Of a DNA stretch of 64,000 nt, positions 10,243-21,910 are shown in pieces. Both the position numbers and the translations under genes were made by a program. Under the pieces are notes generated by a model. That model did no database searches and was not told the origin of the DNA. It saw only the letters and a program-made list of their open reading frames with translations. The stretch's first letter is position 1; each line of letters begins with the position of its first letter. The stretch is from Biomphalaria glabrata. Taxonomy: Eukaryota; Mollusca; Gastropoda; Planorbidae. The stretch is from NCBI RefSeq assembly GCF_947242115.1, contig NC_074719.1, forward strand, positions 2,043,783 to 2,107,782, written 5' to 3'.

Positions 10243-10303
10243 GTGTCAAGAACAATGCTCCCATAACAACACAGATCAACATAGCTTGTACTGACGGATG
10301 CAT
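10243..10303 (-). CDS. Secreted C-type lectin-like protein, exon 1 (signal peptide)
   Basis: ATG at 10303 opens 20 codons reading MHPSVQAMLICVVMGALFLT, a short N-region followed by a strongly hydrophobic core, as in a signal peptide. The codons run straight into a strong donor, C|GTAAGT at 10242. The exon ends one base into a codon; exon 2 supplies the other two, giving a His and keeping the lectin frame open. Cleavage probably falls at or just after the junction. The pairing with exon 2 rests on phase, orientation, donor and acceptor quality and the biological sense of a signal peptide before a lectin domain. It has not been confirmed by a transcript. Confidence 0.78.
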
Positions 10304-10478
10304 AGTTACGACTATCCCAAGTCTTCTTCTTTGTAGAAATGAATGCGATCGCTTTGCAATAGAATTGAATTTTCCTAAAAATAGAACAAAGAAAAATATC
10401 AACGACATAAATCTAGATAAACAAGAACAATACAAAATATTTTACAAATCTTAAAGTCATTCTCTTTTTAACGCATTG

Positions 10479-11910
10479 CTGTCCAAATGACAAAGTAAAT
10501 CTTTTAGCTAAATGATACTCAAATGACAAAGTAAATCATTTAGCTAAATGATACTCAAATGACAAAGTAAATAATTTAGCTAAATGCTGTCCAAATGACA
10601 AAGTAAATAATTTAGCTAAATGCTGTCCAAATGACAAAGTAAATCATTTAGCTAAATGCTGTCCAAATGACAAAGTAAATCATTTAGCTAAATGCTGTCC
10701 AAATAACAAAGTAAATCATTTAGCTAAATGCTGTCCAAATGACAAAGTAAATCATTTAGCTAAATGCTGTCCAAATAACAAAGTAAATCATTTAGCTAAA
10801 TGATACTCAAATGACAAAGTAAATAATTTAGCTAAATGTTACTCAAATGACAAAGTAAATCTTTTAGCTAAATGATACTCAAATGACAAAGTAAATAATT
10901 TAGCTAAATGTTACTCAAATAACAAAGTAAATAATTTAGCTAAATGATACTCAAATGACAAAGTAAATAATTTAGCTAAATGATACTCAAATGACAAAGT
11001 AAATAATTTAGCTAAATGCTGTCCAAATGACAAAGTAAATAATTTAGCTAAATGCTGTCCAAATGACAAAGTAAATCATTTAGCTAAATGATACTCAAAT
11101 GACAAAGTAAATAATTTAGCTAAATGCTGTCCAAATGACAAAGTAAATCATTCAGCTAAATGCTGTCCAAATGACAAAGTAAATAATTTAGCTAAATGCT
11201 GTCCAAATGACAAAGTAAATCATTTAGCTAAATGATACTCAAATGACAAAGAAAATCATTTAGCTAAATGCTGTCCAAATGACAAAGTAAATCTTTTAGC
11301 TAAATGATACTCAAATGACAAAGTAAATAATTTAGCTAAATGTTACTCAAATGCCAAAGTAAATAATTTAGCTAAATGATACTCAAATGACAAAGTAAAT
11401 AATTTAGCTAAATGCTGTCCAAATGACAAAGTAAATCATTCAGCTAAATGCTGTCCAAATGACAAAGTAAATAATTTAGCTAAATGCTGTCCAAATGACA
11501 AAGTAAATCATTTAGCTAAATGATACTCAAATGACAAAGAAAATCATTTAGCTAAATGCTGTCCAAATGACAAAGTAAATAATTTAGCTAAATGCTGTCC
11601 AAATGACAAAGTAAATCTTTTAGCTAAATGATACTCAAATGACAAAGTAAATAATTTAGCTAAATGTTACTCAAATAACAAAGTAAATAATTTAGCTAAA
11701 TGATACTCAAATGACAAAGTAAATAATTTAGCTAAATGATACTCAAATGACAAAGTAAATAATTTAGCTAAATGCTGTCCAAATGACAAAATAAATCATT
11801 CAGCTAAATGATACTCAAATGACAAAGTAAATCATTCAGCTAAATGATACTCAAATGAAAAAGTAAATAATTTAGCTAAATGCTGTCCAAAAGTCAAAGT
11901 AAATCATTAG
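10479..11910. repeat. 36-bp satellite, about 40 copies, two unit types
   Basis: A 36-bp unit containing 'atgacaaagtaaat' and 'tttagctaaatg' repeats about 40 times. Units fall into two classes by the six bases after 'taaatg': ctgtcc, or atactc/ttactc. Blocks of mixed units recur (compare about 10890-11160 with 11370-11580), suggesting duplication of several units at once. It lies just upstream of the lectin signal-peptide exon. Confidence 0.95.
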
Positions 11911-12575
11911 TTAGATAATTCAAAATAATAATTTCACTGAAAAATATTTTAGAGCAAAGACAATATTTAACACCGTTTGGACATGTCGATAATAACCTCA
12001 GGATACATTTTATTGTACGAAAAACAACTCAAAGAGAATGCTCAATGAAATTTATAATAGAAAAGGATTAGACTAGAACATTCTTACCCTCTCAAACTAT
12101 GTTGTGAGTGACAGAGACACGAATAGGGTAGAATATATAACCCTAGCTTTGAAATAATGACTTGTGGTAAGTTTTGAATGATTTCATTTGATTCTCTCCC
12201 GAGTGTACAATCTGTTGTATCAGTTCAATTAATTTCAACTTTAGAAATTCAGAATTAAAAACTTTACAATTTTGCTGACTAGATTGGACTTGTTAGAGCA
12301 TCGGTTCTCAACTTTATAAATTCGGCGATCCCTTTTTACAATTCACCACTATAGGGCGACACCTCCCCCCCCCCCCAGCTATGATATAATTTTGTTTTCT
12401 TAAAACTAAGTAACTTTTCTTTTGATAATGTGATACAATTGTGGTCATAGCGTAAATATATGCTATAAATTAACAAAGATTTAGGTGACTCCAGTATGTC
12501 ACTATACTTAATCTTACGTATATTTTTGCTTACAAATAAATACAATGTTATTTTTATGACTAGCACTTATTTACT
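11911..12575. other. AT-rich stretch, no gene seen
   Basis: Near 12299-12375 'catcggttctcaac' and the following C-run look like one end of another hAT-like MITE, but the partner end was not found. Nothing else is recognisable. Confidence 0.4.
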
Positions 12576-12639
12576 TTTCTATTGCATACCCACCATAGTC
12601 AACACATTCACCACATTCACCATATTCACAACGTTCACC

Positions 12640-12850
12640 TGACTAGCTCAGGCAACCCACTCCATGCTCTAATAGCACTTGGGAAGAAGGAGTATTTGTA
12701 CAAATTTTGTCCTAGCATATGGAACGAGGAATGTGTCTTTATCTTTATAAGTATTTTATTTTTATTTTACTAAAGGTGTTACTCTAGTCAATTGTGCTTA
12801 TTGCGTTTGTTATGAATCTCACTGCTCTATTCTGTGTCTGTTCCATGTAT
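12640..12850 (-). mobile_element. CR1-like LINE, internally deleted fragment
   Basis: Blocks matching 'AIRAWNGLPELA' and, after an internal deletion, 'NRAVRFITN' on the minus strand. The 3' UTR is missing; the left edge abuts a CACATTCAC-type microsatellite. Confidence 0.75.
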
Positions 12851-13140
12851 TCGTGGCAGCGTTATTAATGAGTTTAAATTTCTATGATGTCTCCATCTGT
12901 TTGTATCTTCTAATAAGTGCAAATTGGATTTCAAAAAGCTCTGGGAAGTACGATGTAATTTAGCCCAAAAGCTTTGCGCATATTTTCTTCCACAGATATT
13001 TTTTTTCCTTCTATCCGTTTGTTGGGTCAATTTCTTTATATAGGCAAGTTGGCGAGATGTACATCCGTCCAATTGTGTGTGCTAAGTCTGGGAATATATT
13101 GGGTAGGATCGGGTTTCGTTTCCGACCAACCGAGACATTA

Positions 13141-14290
13141 TTTATCTTATCTTATATAATACAGACGTTACGTCAAAAAAGAAGATGATTACGTCCTACG
13201 CGTCATGCATTCAGTCGTGCATATTAACCAATGACTTAAATTCTGCCAAGTCACTGGTTTTCCTGGCTATCTCAGGCAACCCATTCCATGCTCTAATAGC
13301 ACTAGGGAAGAAGGAGTATTTGTACAAATTTGTCCTAGCATATGGGATGAGAAATGTGCCTTTATCTTTGTGTCTTTCTGAGTATTTTATTAAATTTTGT
13401 TTTTGTATTTGAAGATTATGGTTCAGCGATTTATGTATAATTGCAACTTTACTTTTGAGTCTTATGACCTGAAGGCTTACTAAATTTAGTGATTTTACTA
13501 AAGGTGTTACTCTAGTCAAATGTGAATATTCGTTTGTTATGAATCTCACTGCTCTATTTTGTGTCTGTTCCAGTTTCTTAATGTTTTCTTGAGTTGAGGG
13601 GTCCCAAACAGAGGATGCATATTCTATTATTGGCCTAACCAAGGTTAAATAACATTTTAGTTTTATGTTCTTATTTGATTTATAGAAATTTCTTTTAATA
13701 AATCCTAATGCTTTGTTTGATTTTTTGATAGTTTCATCAATATGTGGATTCCATGACAGTTTTTCATTTATTATAACACCTAGGTATTTTGTGTTTTTAG
13801 TCTGTGTTACTGGTTTGCCATGAATAAGATAAGTGGAATTAATTTGTTTTAGTTTTTTTGTTACTCTTAACAACTGACATTTTTCTGGGTGGAAAGGCAT
13901 GCTCCAATTTGATTCCCATTTCTGTAATTCATCTAATTCTCTTTGTAAAATATCTGTATCTTGTGTTGTTTTTATTGTTCTATATATTATGAAATCGTCT
14001 GCGAATAATCTGACTTTTGTTCCTGAAGTAATGCAATTTGGTAAATCATTTATGAAAATTAAAAATAATAGTGGACCTAAGACTGTTCCTTCAGGTATGC
14101 CTGAGTTTACTGTTATTGGTGTTGATTTAGAGCCATTTATTATTACAGTTTGTTCTCTCCCTATCAGAAAATCTTTAATCCACTGATGCAATGGACCATC
14201 AATGCCAAAATATTTTAATTTTTAAAGCAAACTATGGTGGTGAACTTTATCAAAAGCTTTGGAAAAATCTTTAAGATAGCATTTATTTTT
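13141..14290 (-). mobile_element. CR1-like LINE, longest copy in the window
   Basis: The minus strand encodes the reverse transcriptase from the first catalytic block ('DFSKAFDKVHHHSLL', with one stop after it) through 'GIPEGTVLGPLLFLIFINDL' and the FADD catalytic box to the C-terminal 'NGLPEIARKTSDLAEFKSL'. One frame is open for 326 codons (13211-14191). The 3' UTR follows and ends in TAAGATAAGATAA at 13141. The upstream part, with endonuclease, is absent, so the copy is 5' truncated. The family is placed in the CR1/Jockey group by these motifs and by the short tandem tail instead of poly(A). Other copies: 1441, 3531, 5755, 12640, 26688, 29446, 39763, 40525 and 51738. Confidence 0.88.
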
Positions 14291-14297
14291 TCATTTT

Positions 14298-14395
14298 ACT
14301 AACAGATCAAACAGAATCATTTTCCCAAATCTGGTCAAACTGAATCATTTTCTCAAGTCTGGTCAAACTAAATCATTTTTCTAAGGTCACCTCGT
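14298..14395. repeat. Short minisatellite, three units
   Basis: Three imperfect units of about 28 bp around 'tctggtcaaactgaatcatt', directly beside the 5' edge of the CR1-like LINE. Confidence 0.7.
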
Positions 14396-14663
14396 TAAAA
14401 TAGATGTTTCCAGTACTTCCTCGTTTGGGTATTTTACACAAAATCTGGAAACTTTTTTGTGTACGTGACATAATTATCACTTGTCTCGCGTAATCAAATC
14501 CTTCACTTTTCCCGGTCAGCAGATGTTCTTTACAAGATTTAAGAGAGAGTCCATTCTTTTGCGTTGTCCAGTCAGTTTTCTTTGGACAACTCCCATTTTT
14601 TTGTGTGTTTCCTCTTTCTACCTCTACATCTCTCTACCCTATCTCTTTCTCCTTATTCCTCTC

Positions 14664-14895
14664 TAGGTGGGCTAGTAAAAAATAACAACAACCTCTCTAG
14701 GTGGGCTAGTAAAAATAACAACAACCTCTCTAGGTGGGCTAGTAAAAATAACAACTACCTCTCTAGGTGGGCTAGTAAAAATAACAACTACCTCTCTAGG
14801 TGGGCTAGTAAAAATAACAACCACCTCTCTAGGTGGGCTAGTAAAAATAACAACTACCTCTCTAGGTGGGCTAGTGAAAATAACAACTACCTAAT
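14664..14895. repeat. 33-bp minisatellite, about 7 copies
   Basis: Unit containing 'taggtgggctagtaaaaat'. The period is a multiple of three, so the plus strand stays open and reads LSRWASKNNNY repeatedly, but there is no other sign of a gene and the frame is probably accidental. Confidence 0.9.
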
Positions 14896-14899
14896 CTAA

Positions 14900-15261
14900 T
14901 TTGTAACACAAATTTTGAACTGATGTGTATCGGCGTAAGTCACTCGTAGTGTAATTTATCAAGCCCTAACAGATGCTGTCAACCCTATAAAGTTTCTATC
15001 CATGTATTCGATTCCATTTGAATTAAATATTTATATTGTTGCAAATAAATGGATTTTAATTCACCAAGACCTTCATTAATAATTAAATAGACGCCTACCT
15101 TAGAAGCTTGAACTTTTAAAAGTAATTATTTATTCTATTGAACAAGCAGACATTAGTACAAGTTTGTCTGTTCATACAGTTGAAATCTTCAGTAGCGACA
15201 CTAGAAAACGAATACTTGTCAACTCTACATTTGTGGGTTAGAATTGTGTTTTGTTTTAACT
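14900..15261. other. Intergenic stretch, nothing recognised
   Basis: AT-rich, no repeat or coding region supported. Confidence 0.4.
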
Positions 15262-15425
15262 TTTAAGGTTTTTGTTTTCTTTTAAACATTTCGGACGTTT
15301 CTACAGAAATGATTATGACGGCTTAGTCCAGACGTTTAGCAGGACGCCAGGGGATGGCAGCTGGCGGTGTTTGAACTCGAGATAACTGAGATGACAGTCA
15401 GCGTGTTATACACGACCAAGTAGCC
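15262..15425 (-). mobile_element. SINE family 1, diverged copy
   Basis: Same order of blocks as 10003-10192 on the minus strand, with weaker matches ('ggacgccaggggatggca', 'gtgtttgaactcgaga'). Confidence 0.65.
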
Positions 15426-15598
15426 GCATAGGAGGCTTACAGGTGACAAGACACTTTGATTAAAGACAGATGGCATGACACATTGAGGACATACAGGTAA
15501 CAAGACACTTTGATTAAAGACAGATGGCAGGACACATTGAGGACATACAGGTGACAAGACACTTAAACGAAATTCAGGTGACAAGACACTTTGAAGAC
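15425..15598. repeat. Minisatellite with 'acaagacactttgattaaag' units
   Basis: Two long units of about 56 bp and shorter partial ones, sharing 'aggtgacaagacact' and 'gacacattgaggacatac'. Confidence 0.8.
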
Positions 15599-15599
15599 A

Positions 15600-16097
15600 G
15601 GGGGGGGGGAAACTGCTGTATGGGCGACATCGTTCCGACCATCGACAATGCCCAGGCTTTCATCTCGCTTGTTCAAGATTAACCATAGTCGCTCTACAAC
15701 TGAGGAGGGCAATCTATAAGCGGCCATATGACTAGTACTAACGGATTACTACATTAATCATTAATAGTATTGAACAAATGCTATTTTATGCATAGAACTA
15801 AGCGTAAGTTGTCTTTATTAGGCAGTGTTTTCTTTTATTTAGCAGTGAATGTAATTGGAATGACAGGTATAGTTGACATCAGCACAAGGCGATATCGAGG
15901 CTCGTGTCATGTCTTGCGAATTAAGCGTAGTGCTTGAAACTGTGTAAAAAGAGTTAAATAGATCTGACAGAAGCCAGTAATAATTAAAATACTCAAAAAA
16001 AAAAAATCATTATCACCATTACCCTCCCCCCCCTCTTCCTGGTCTATACACCTTACCCATCATCCTTGCCTACATCCTTCCTTTCGTTCTCCTAGCC
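15600..16097. other. Intergenic stretch, no gene seen
   Basis: Starts with a G-run and ends in CT-rich sequence before the hAT-like element. No coding support. Confidence 0.4.
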
Positions 16098-16810
16098 CAG
16101 TGATGCCCAAAACCTAATTCGACCTGCGGGCCATTTTAATTTCCGACACTCGTGTCGTGGGCCACATGAACGAAAAGGTACAAAAAACGAATTGAAAATG
16201 ACTTGAATCTGAAACAATTTGATTTGAAACCCGTGGATCTAGCACTTACATTAATGAATTGGACATTTGAATCTTATCTCCCTTTTTCACGCTCCAGAAA
16301 ATGACTTGATTTCTGTCCTTAAAATATGAGCAACGATGTAGCTAGCAACAACTCATTTTCTATTTCAGTAAATATTCCCATCGATTCTCTAATCTGTAGG
16401 TGTAGTTAAACTATCATTTATTTGCGGCTTAAATCAAGAATGTCGCCATATTTGTTTTAAAATGCCGTTTAGGGCCTACATGTTTTTTCCTTGTAAAACA
16501 GTCTTTCTTTACAAATCAAAGATGTTGGCTTATTATCATGTTCCACAAAAAGTAAAGATCTGTTCAGTTTTTTTTCTGGTAGATTCTACATTCAGAGTCC
16601 AATTTAATAAGCTTACAAATATTAAAGGTCATGGTACAAATACATAAAAGAAAAATTGAGGGCCCTAACATAGGTAAAGATACATTTGACAAGATTTTTT
16701 TTTTTTGTGGATGGGGGATTTTCTTCAATTTGTGCCAAAATTTCCGTGGGCCGGATGAAACCACGTCGCGGGCCGGATCTGGCCCGCGGGCCGTATTTTA
16801 AGCATCACTG
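16098..16810. mobile_element. hAT-like non-autonomous element with perfect 8-bp duplication
   Basis: Terminal inverted repeats CAGTGATGC.. on both sides, followed by G/C-rich subterminal sequence ('gcgggcc' at both ends), with identical flanking octamers tcctagcc at 16090-16097 and 16811-16818. It is 713 bp with no intact transposase frame. Confidence 0.9.
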
Positions 16811-16819
16811 TCCTAGCCT

Positions 16820-16921
16820 AGCCCGCTCCCATCCCCCGTCGTCCTGCGGGAGGTTTGGACTAGGAAGTAATTATCTTCAACTCTGAAGGAACATCCGAAA
16901 TAAGTAAAACATTTTACATTT
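16820..16921 (+). mobile_element. SINE family 1, 3' half
   Basis: Begins at 'cccgctcccatcccccgtcg' and runs to the family's end 'acattttac'. The tRNA-like head is missing. Confidence 0.8.
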
Positions 16922-17310
16922 TCACAAAATATGAAGGTCGCAACTGGTCTGAGTAATTTCTATGACAAGCATAATACCTTGAGCCTTCATTTTGTTTGTT
17001 GACAAACAACGCTCTATATATTAAAGTATTATTGTTATTATTAATACGGCCTACAACGATACTTCAAAAAAAATACCAAATTATGTCAAAGATAAAACTT
17101 TAAAACTTGATCATGTTAATTGTAATTGTATTTCCCCCTTTTCCCATAAGTTTCAGTACAATTAAGTTTCTCTGTATAGATAAAAGTCTTCCAAAATAAA
17201 AAATGGGGTAATTGATATGCTATAGTCATTTTTAATCAACAATAAGAAAAAAACAAAAACTTCTGGAAACAGAAAAATGGTTCCTGGTCGAGTTTGTCAA
17301 AGCGACAACA
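16922..17310. other. Downstream flank of BAG1, AT-rich
   Basis: No repeat or coding region recognised beyond the poly(A) signals at its right edge. Confidence 0.4.
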
Positions 17311-17311
17311 T

Positions 17312-17321
17312 TTTATTTATT
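17312..17321 (-). promoter_or_regulatory. Two overlapping poly(A) signals of BAG1
   Basis: AATAAATAAA on the minus strand, about 105 bases after the BAG1 stop. Confidence 0.65.
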
Positions 17322-17424
17322 TATATTCAAAAAATCCTGGCCATTGTAGTACTGGTGCTCTCTATGCATGCATCTATCTGATAAAAAGAAAACATTCGCA
17401 TGACTGTTTGGATCACTTCTGGTC

Positions 17425-17640
17425 TCAGTTGGCCCACTTGTTGAAAGATGGCCTGGTGCGAATGTCACGTGGGAATATCCGGCCCACGTTGGCCAGGTAG
17501 TGGCCTTGCGCAAATTTGTGGAAAATGGTGTTGCTGACGCCAGTGCACTGGTCGATCTGGCGTTGTATCTGGTCCAGTAGTTGGCGCCTTCTGGCCTGGC
17601 CCACTGCGTTCCTGTGGTCAAAGTTTAAGGTGTTCAACAC
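17425..17640 (-). CDS. BAG1: BAG1-like co-chaperone, last exon (BAG domain C-terminal half)
   Basis: Opens after 'cctccccag' at 17641 with codon GTG in phase 0 and runs 71 codons to TGA. 'VLNTLNFDHRNAV' followed by 'GQARRRQLLDQIQRQIDQC' matches the last two helices of the BAG domain, which bind the Hsp70/Hsc70 ATPase domain and promote nucleotide release. Compared from memory with human BAG1, the Arg and Gln spaced eight apart in helix 3 (R..Q in RRQLLDQIQ) are kept, while the helix-2 Asp is Asn here (LNTL for IDTL). About 27 residues follow the domain, ending FNKWAN. Together the four exons give about 233 residues, close to the short human BAG1 isoform. Confidence 0.85.
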   Translation of the reverse strand: MLNTLNFDHRNAVGQARRRQLLDQIQRQIDQCTGVSNTIFHKFAQGHYLANVGRIFPRDIRTRPSFNKWAN

Positions 17641-17724
17641 CTGGGGAGGAAAAAGATTGTCTAATAACAGAAAAGAATGATATTACAAACTCATGTATCG
17701 AACCAGTGTTGTCCAACCTCTTTC

Positions 17725-17992
17725 AGACTGAGGGCCCTATAAGCCTACACTTCGGACTGAGGGCCCTATAAGCCTACACTTCGGACTGAGGGCCCTATAA
17801 GCCTACACTTCGGACTGATGGCCCTATAAGCCTAAACTTCGGACTGAGGGCCATATAAGCCTACACTTCGGACTGAGGGCCCTATAAGCCTACACTTCGG
17901 ACTGAGGGCCCTATAAGCCTACACTTCGGACTGAGGGCCCTATAAGCCTACACTTCGGCTGAGGGCCCTATAAGCCCACACTTCGGACTAAG
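17725..17992. repeat. 29-bp minisatellite in BAG1 intron
   Basis: About nine copies of a unit with 'gggccctataagcctacac'. The sequence just to its left, 'cagtgttgtccaacctcttt', looks like the end of a hAT-like element, so the repeat may have arisen inside one. Confidence 0.9.
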
Positions 17993-18332
17993 GCAAAGAA
18001 AAGTTCGTTCTATATTTAACACAGTTGTAATGCACTATATTGGTCTGCTTTAGTCGTGAAGAGTCTATGGATCATTTCGAAGAAATGAGATGAATGCCTG
18101 GGGGGGGGGGCATTAGCTATGATCAGAAGATGTTGCCCACACAGCAATATCCCTCTCCACGCAACTGATGTTTCCAAAGGAATTGCAAGTGAAGATACAG
18201 TGTGATCGACATCGTCTTATTATTTCTCTGCGATGATCCAAAGTCGATTTGACGCCATAACAGGAAAAGGAATATCGAAAGACTTAACGTAACACATCTA
18301 CAATGCCATATCCCTATCCTATCAAACTGAAC

Positions 18333-18434
18333 CTGAATTTGTTCCAGGAAAGTACACTTCAGGGTTTCAAACTTTTCTTTCAAAGTGTTAAACGCCATGG
18401 TTTGGTTGTTGCCGTCCACAAAACCTTCATTGAT
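18333..18434 (-). CDS. BAG1: BAG1-like co-chaperone, third recognised exon
   Basis: 34 codons, phase 0 at both ends: acceptor 'ctgtcaacag' before ATC, and CAG|GTTCAG as the donor. The donor is weaker than usual (GTTCAG), but it is the one that keeps phase 0 and gives the helix 'FNTLKEKFETLKCTFLEQIQ' running straight into 'VLNTLNF' of the last exon, as in the first half of a BAG domain. Confidence 0.8.
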
Positions 18435-18589
18435 CTGTTGACAGAATGAACAGCAGCCGTTATAAATACAGAAGTGAAACAGTTGAAACCTTTATCTCAT
18501 ACTAACATTTTAATTTCAGATATGCCTTCAAAACTAACATGTCAACAAACTACCCCCCCCACACACACACACACAAAGCCAACAGTTTT

Positions 18590-20860
18590 AACAAACTACC
18601 CAATTTTTTTAATCAACTATTCAACCAACTACTCCCCCAAAACCAACAGTTCAACCAACTATTTCCCCAAAACCAACAGTTCAACCAACTATTTCCCCAA
18701 AATAAACAGTTTAACTAACTATTTCCCCAAAACCAACAGTTAAACCAACTATTTCCCCACAATCAACAGTTCAACCAACTATTCCCCCAAAATCAACAGT
18801 TCAACCAAATACTCCCCCAAAATCAACAGTTCAACCAAATACTCCCCCAAAACCAACAGTTCAACCAACTACTCCCCCAAAATCAACAGTTCAACCAAAT
18901 ACTCCCCCAAAATCAACAGTTCAACCAACTATTTCCCCCAAACCAACAGTTCAACCAACTACTCCCCCAAAAACAACAATTCAACCAACTATTTCCCCAA
19001 AACCAACAGTTCAACCAACTATTTCCCCAAAACCAACAGTTCAACGAACTACCCCCCAAAAACCAACAGTTCAACGAACTACCCCCCAAAAACCAACAGT
19101 TCAACCAACTACCCCCCAAAACCCAACAGTTCAACGAACTACTCCCCCAAAATCAACAGTTCAACCAAATACTCCCCCAAAATCAACAGTTCAACCAAAT
19201 ACTCCCCCAAAATCAACAGTTCAACCAACTATTTCCCCCAAACCAACAGTTCAACGAACTATTTCCCCCAAACCAACAGTTCAACCAACTACTCCCCCAA
19301 AAACAACAATTCAACCAACTATTTCCCAACAGTTCAACCAACTATTCCCCCAAAATCAACAGTTCAACCAAATACTCCCCCAAAATCAACAGTTCAACCA
19401 AATACTCCCCCAAAACCAACAGTTCAACCAACTACTCCCCCAAAATCAACAGTTCAACCAAATACTCCCCCAAAATCAACAGTTCAACCAACTACTCCCC
19501 CAAAATCAACAGTTCAACCAAATACTCCCCCAAAATCAACAGTTCAACCAAATACTCCCCCAAAACCAACAGTTCAACCAAATACTCCCCCAAAACCAAC
19601 AGTTCAACCAAATACTCCCCCAAAATCAACAGTTCAACCAAATACTCCCCCAAAATCAACAGTTCAACCAACTGTTTCCCCCAAACCAACAGTTCAACCA
19701 ACTACTCCCCCAAAAACAACAATTCAACCAACTATTTCCCCAAAACCAACAGTTCATCCAACTATTTCCCCAAAACCAACAGTTCAACGAACTACACCCC
19801 AAAAACCAACAGTCCAACGAACTACCCCCCAAAAACCAACAGTTCAACCAACTACCCCCCAAAACCCAACAGTTCAACGAACTGCTCCCCCAAAATCAAC
19901 AGTTCAACCAAATACTCCCCCAAAATCAACAGTTCAACCAAATACTCCCCCAAAATCAACAGTTCAACCAACTATTTCCCCCAAACCAACAGTTCAACGA
20001 ACTATTTCCCCCAAACCAACAGTTCAACCAACTACTCCCCCAAAAACAACAATTCAACCAACTATTTCCCCAAAACCAACAGTTCAACCAACTATTTCCC
20101 CACAATCAACAGTTCAACCAACTATTCCCCCAAAATCAACAGTTCAACCAAATACTCCCCCAAAATCAACAGTTCAACCAAATACTCCCCCAAAACCAAC
20201 AGTTCAACCAACTACTCCCCCAAAATCAACAGTTCAACCAACTACTCCCCCCAAATCAACAGTTCAACCAAATACTCCCCCAAAACCAACAGTTCAACCA
20301 ACTACTCCCCCAAAATCAACAGTTCAACCAAATACTCCCCCAAAATCAACAGTTCAACCAACTACTCCCCCAAAATCAACAGTTCAACCAAATACTCCCC
20401 CAAAATCAACAGTTCAACCAAATACTCCCCCAAAATCAACAGTTCAACCAACTATTTCCCCCAAACCAACAGTTCAACGAACTACCCCCCAAAACCCAAC
20501 AGTTCAACGAACTACCCCCCAAAACCCAACAGTTCAACGAACTACCCCCCAAAACCCAACAGTTCAACCAACTACTCCCCCAAAACCAACAGTTCAACCA
20601 ACTACTCCCCCAAAATCAACAGTTCAACCAAATACTCCCCCAAAATCAACAGTTCAACCAACTATTTCCCCAAAACCAACAGTTCAACCAACTACTCCCC
20701 CAAAAACAACAATTCAACCAACTATTTCCCCAAAACCAACAGTTCAACCAACTATTTCCCCAAAACCAACAGTTCAACCAACTACTCCCCCAAAAACAAC
20801 AATTCAACCAACTACTCCCCCAAAACCAACAGTTCAACGAACTACCCCCCCCCCCCAAAA
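18590..20860. repeat. 30-bp satellite, about 75 copies, in BAG1 intron
   Basis: A 30-bp unit containing 'aacagttcaacca' and a C-run. Units vary at a few positions, and groups of units recur in the same order (for example the blocks near 19140-19320 and 19880-20060), so multi-unit duplications have occurred. It ends in a C-run and a run of about 25 A. Minus-strand frames read NCWFWG/NSWL repeats and are not genes. Confidence 0.95.
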
Positions 20861-21194
20861 AAAAAAAAAAAAAAAAAAAAAACAGTTCAAAGAAGTGCCA
20901 GCCAAAAAAGTGTCTAAAGGGCAAATAGATACTTAAGTGTTAAGAGAGCTAAGGTAATCAATACAATATTAAACAACTTTACAAAGTCTTCTCTCCTATT
21001 GTATATCTTCTCCAAATGATTGCTTTATCAACCAATTGGCCCCGTACTTCCAATCAAAGTACAATTAAAAAGAAATAGGTAGCATCAATGGTGACGTTGA
21101 AATCAGGGCATGTCGCACCAAGCCAAAGCTAGAACCACAGATTTTTTTCTCAATAAAATCATATTGATAGACATAGAGTAGAACAGGAATACTC

Positions 21195-21657
21195 AGAGAG
21201 AGGGAGAGAGAGAGAAGGGGGAGAGAGAGAGGGAGAGAGAGAGGGAGGGAGAGAGAGAGGGAGAGAGAGAGGGAGAAAGAGAGAGGGAGAGAGGGAGGGA
21301 GACAGAGGGAGGGAGAGAGAGACAGAGGGAGGGAGGGAGGGAGAGAGAGTGTGAGAGAGAGGGAGAAAAAGAGAGGGAGGGAGAGAGAGAGTGTGAGAAA
21401 GAGAGAGGGAGAAAGAGAGAGGGAGGGAGAGAGGGAGAGAGAGAGTGTGAGAAAGAGAGAGGGAGAAAGAGAGAGGGAGGGAGAGAGAGGGAGAAAGAGG
21501 GAGAGAGAGAGGGAGAAAGAGAGAGAGAGAAAGAAAGAGAGAGGGATGGAGAGAGAGAGGGAGAAAGAGAGAGGGAGAGAGAGAGGGAGGGAGAGAGAGA
21601 GGGAGAAAGAGAGAGAGAGAGAGGGAGAAAGAGGGAGGGAGAGAAAAAGAGGGAGAA

Positions 21658-21690
<33 letters not shown>

Positions 21691-21910
21691 TGGAGGGAGA
21701 GAGTGTGTGAAAAAGAGAGAGGGATGGAGAGAGAGAGTGAGAAAGAGGGAGGGAGGGAGAGAGAGAGAGAGGGAGAAAGAGAGAGGGAGGGAGAGAGAGA
21801 GTGTGAGAAAGAGAGAGGGAGGGAGACATAGAGGGAGAAAGAGAGGGAGAGAGAGGGGGGAGAGAGAGAGGGACAGAGAGAGAGGGAGAAAGAGAGAGAG
21901 GGAGGGAGAG
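21195..21910. repeat. Long GAGAGGGA tract in BAG1 intron
   Basis: Over 700 bases of almost pure purine on the plus strand, in the same intron as the 30-bp satellite. A tract like this can adopt triplex DNA. Open frames through it are artefacts. Confidence 0.95.

Noticed and set aside
10479-11910. CRISPR-like array of 36-bp repeats
   Set aside because: No spacers; units are contiguous and the genome is eukaryotic.
14564-14899. Small protein with LSRWASKNNN repeats
   Set aside because: The 33-bp period keeps any frame open; no other coding evidence.
18474-20924. Open frames reading NCWFWGNSWL or NSSTNYFPK repeats
   Set aside because: Translation of the 30-bp satellite in a BAG1 intron; no start context, splice sites or non-repeat sequence.
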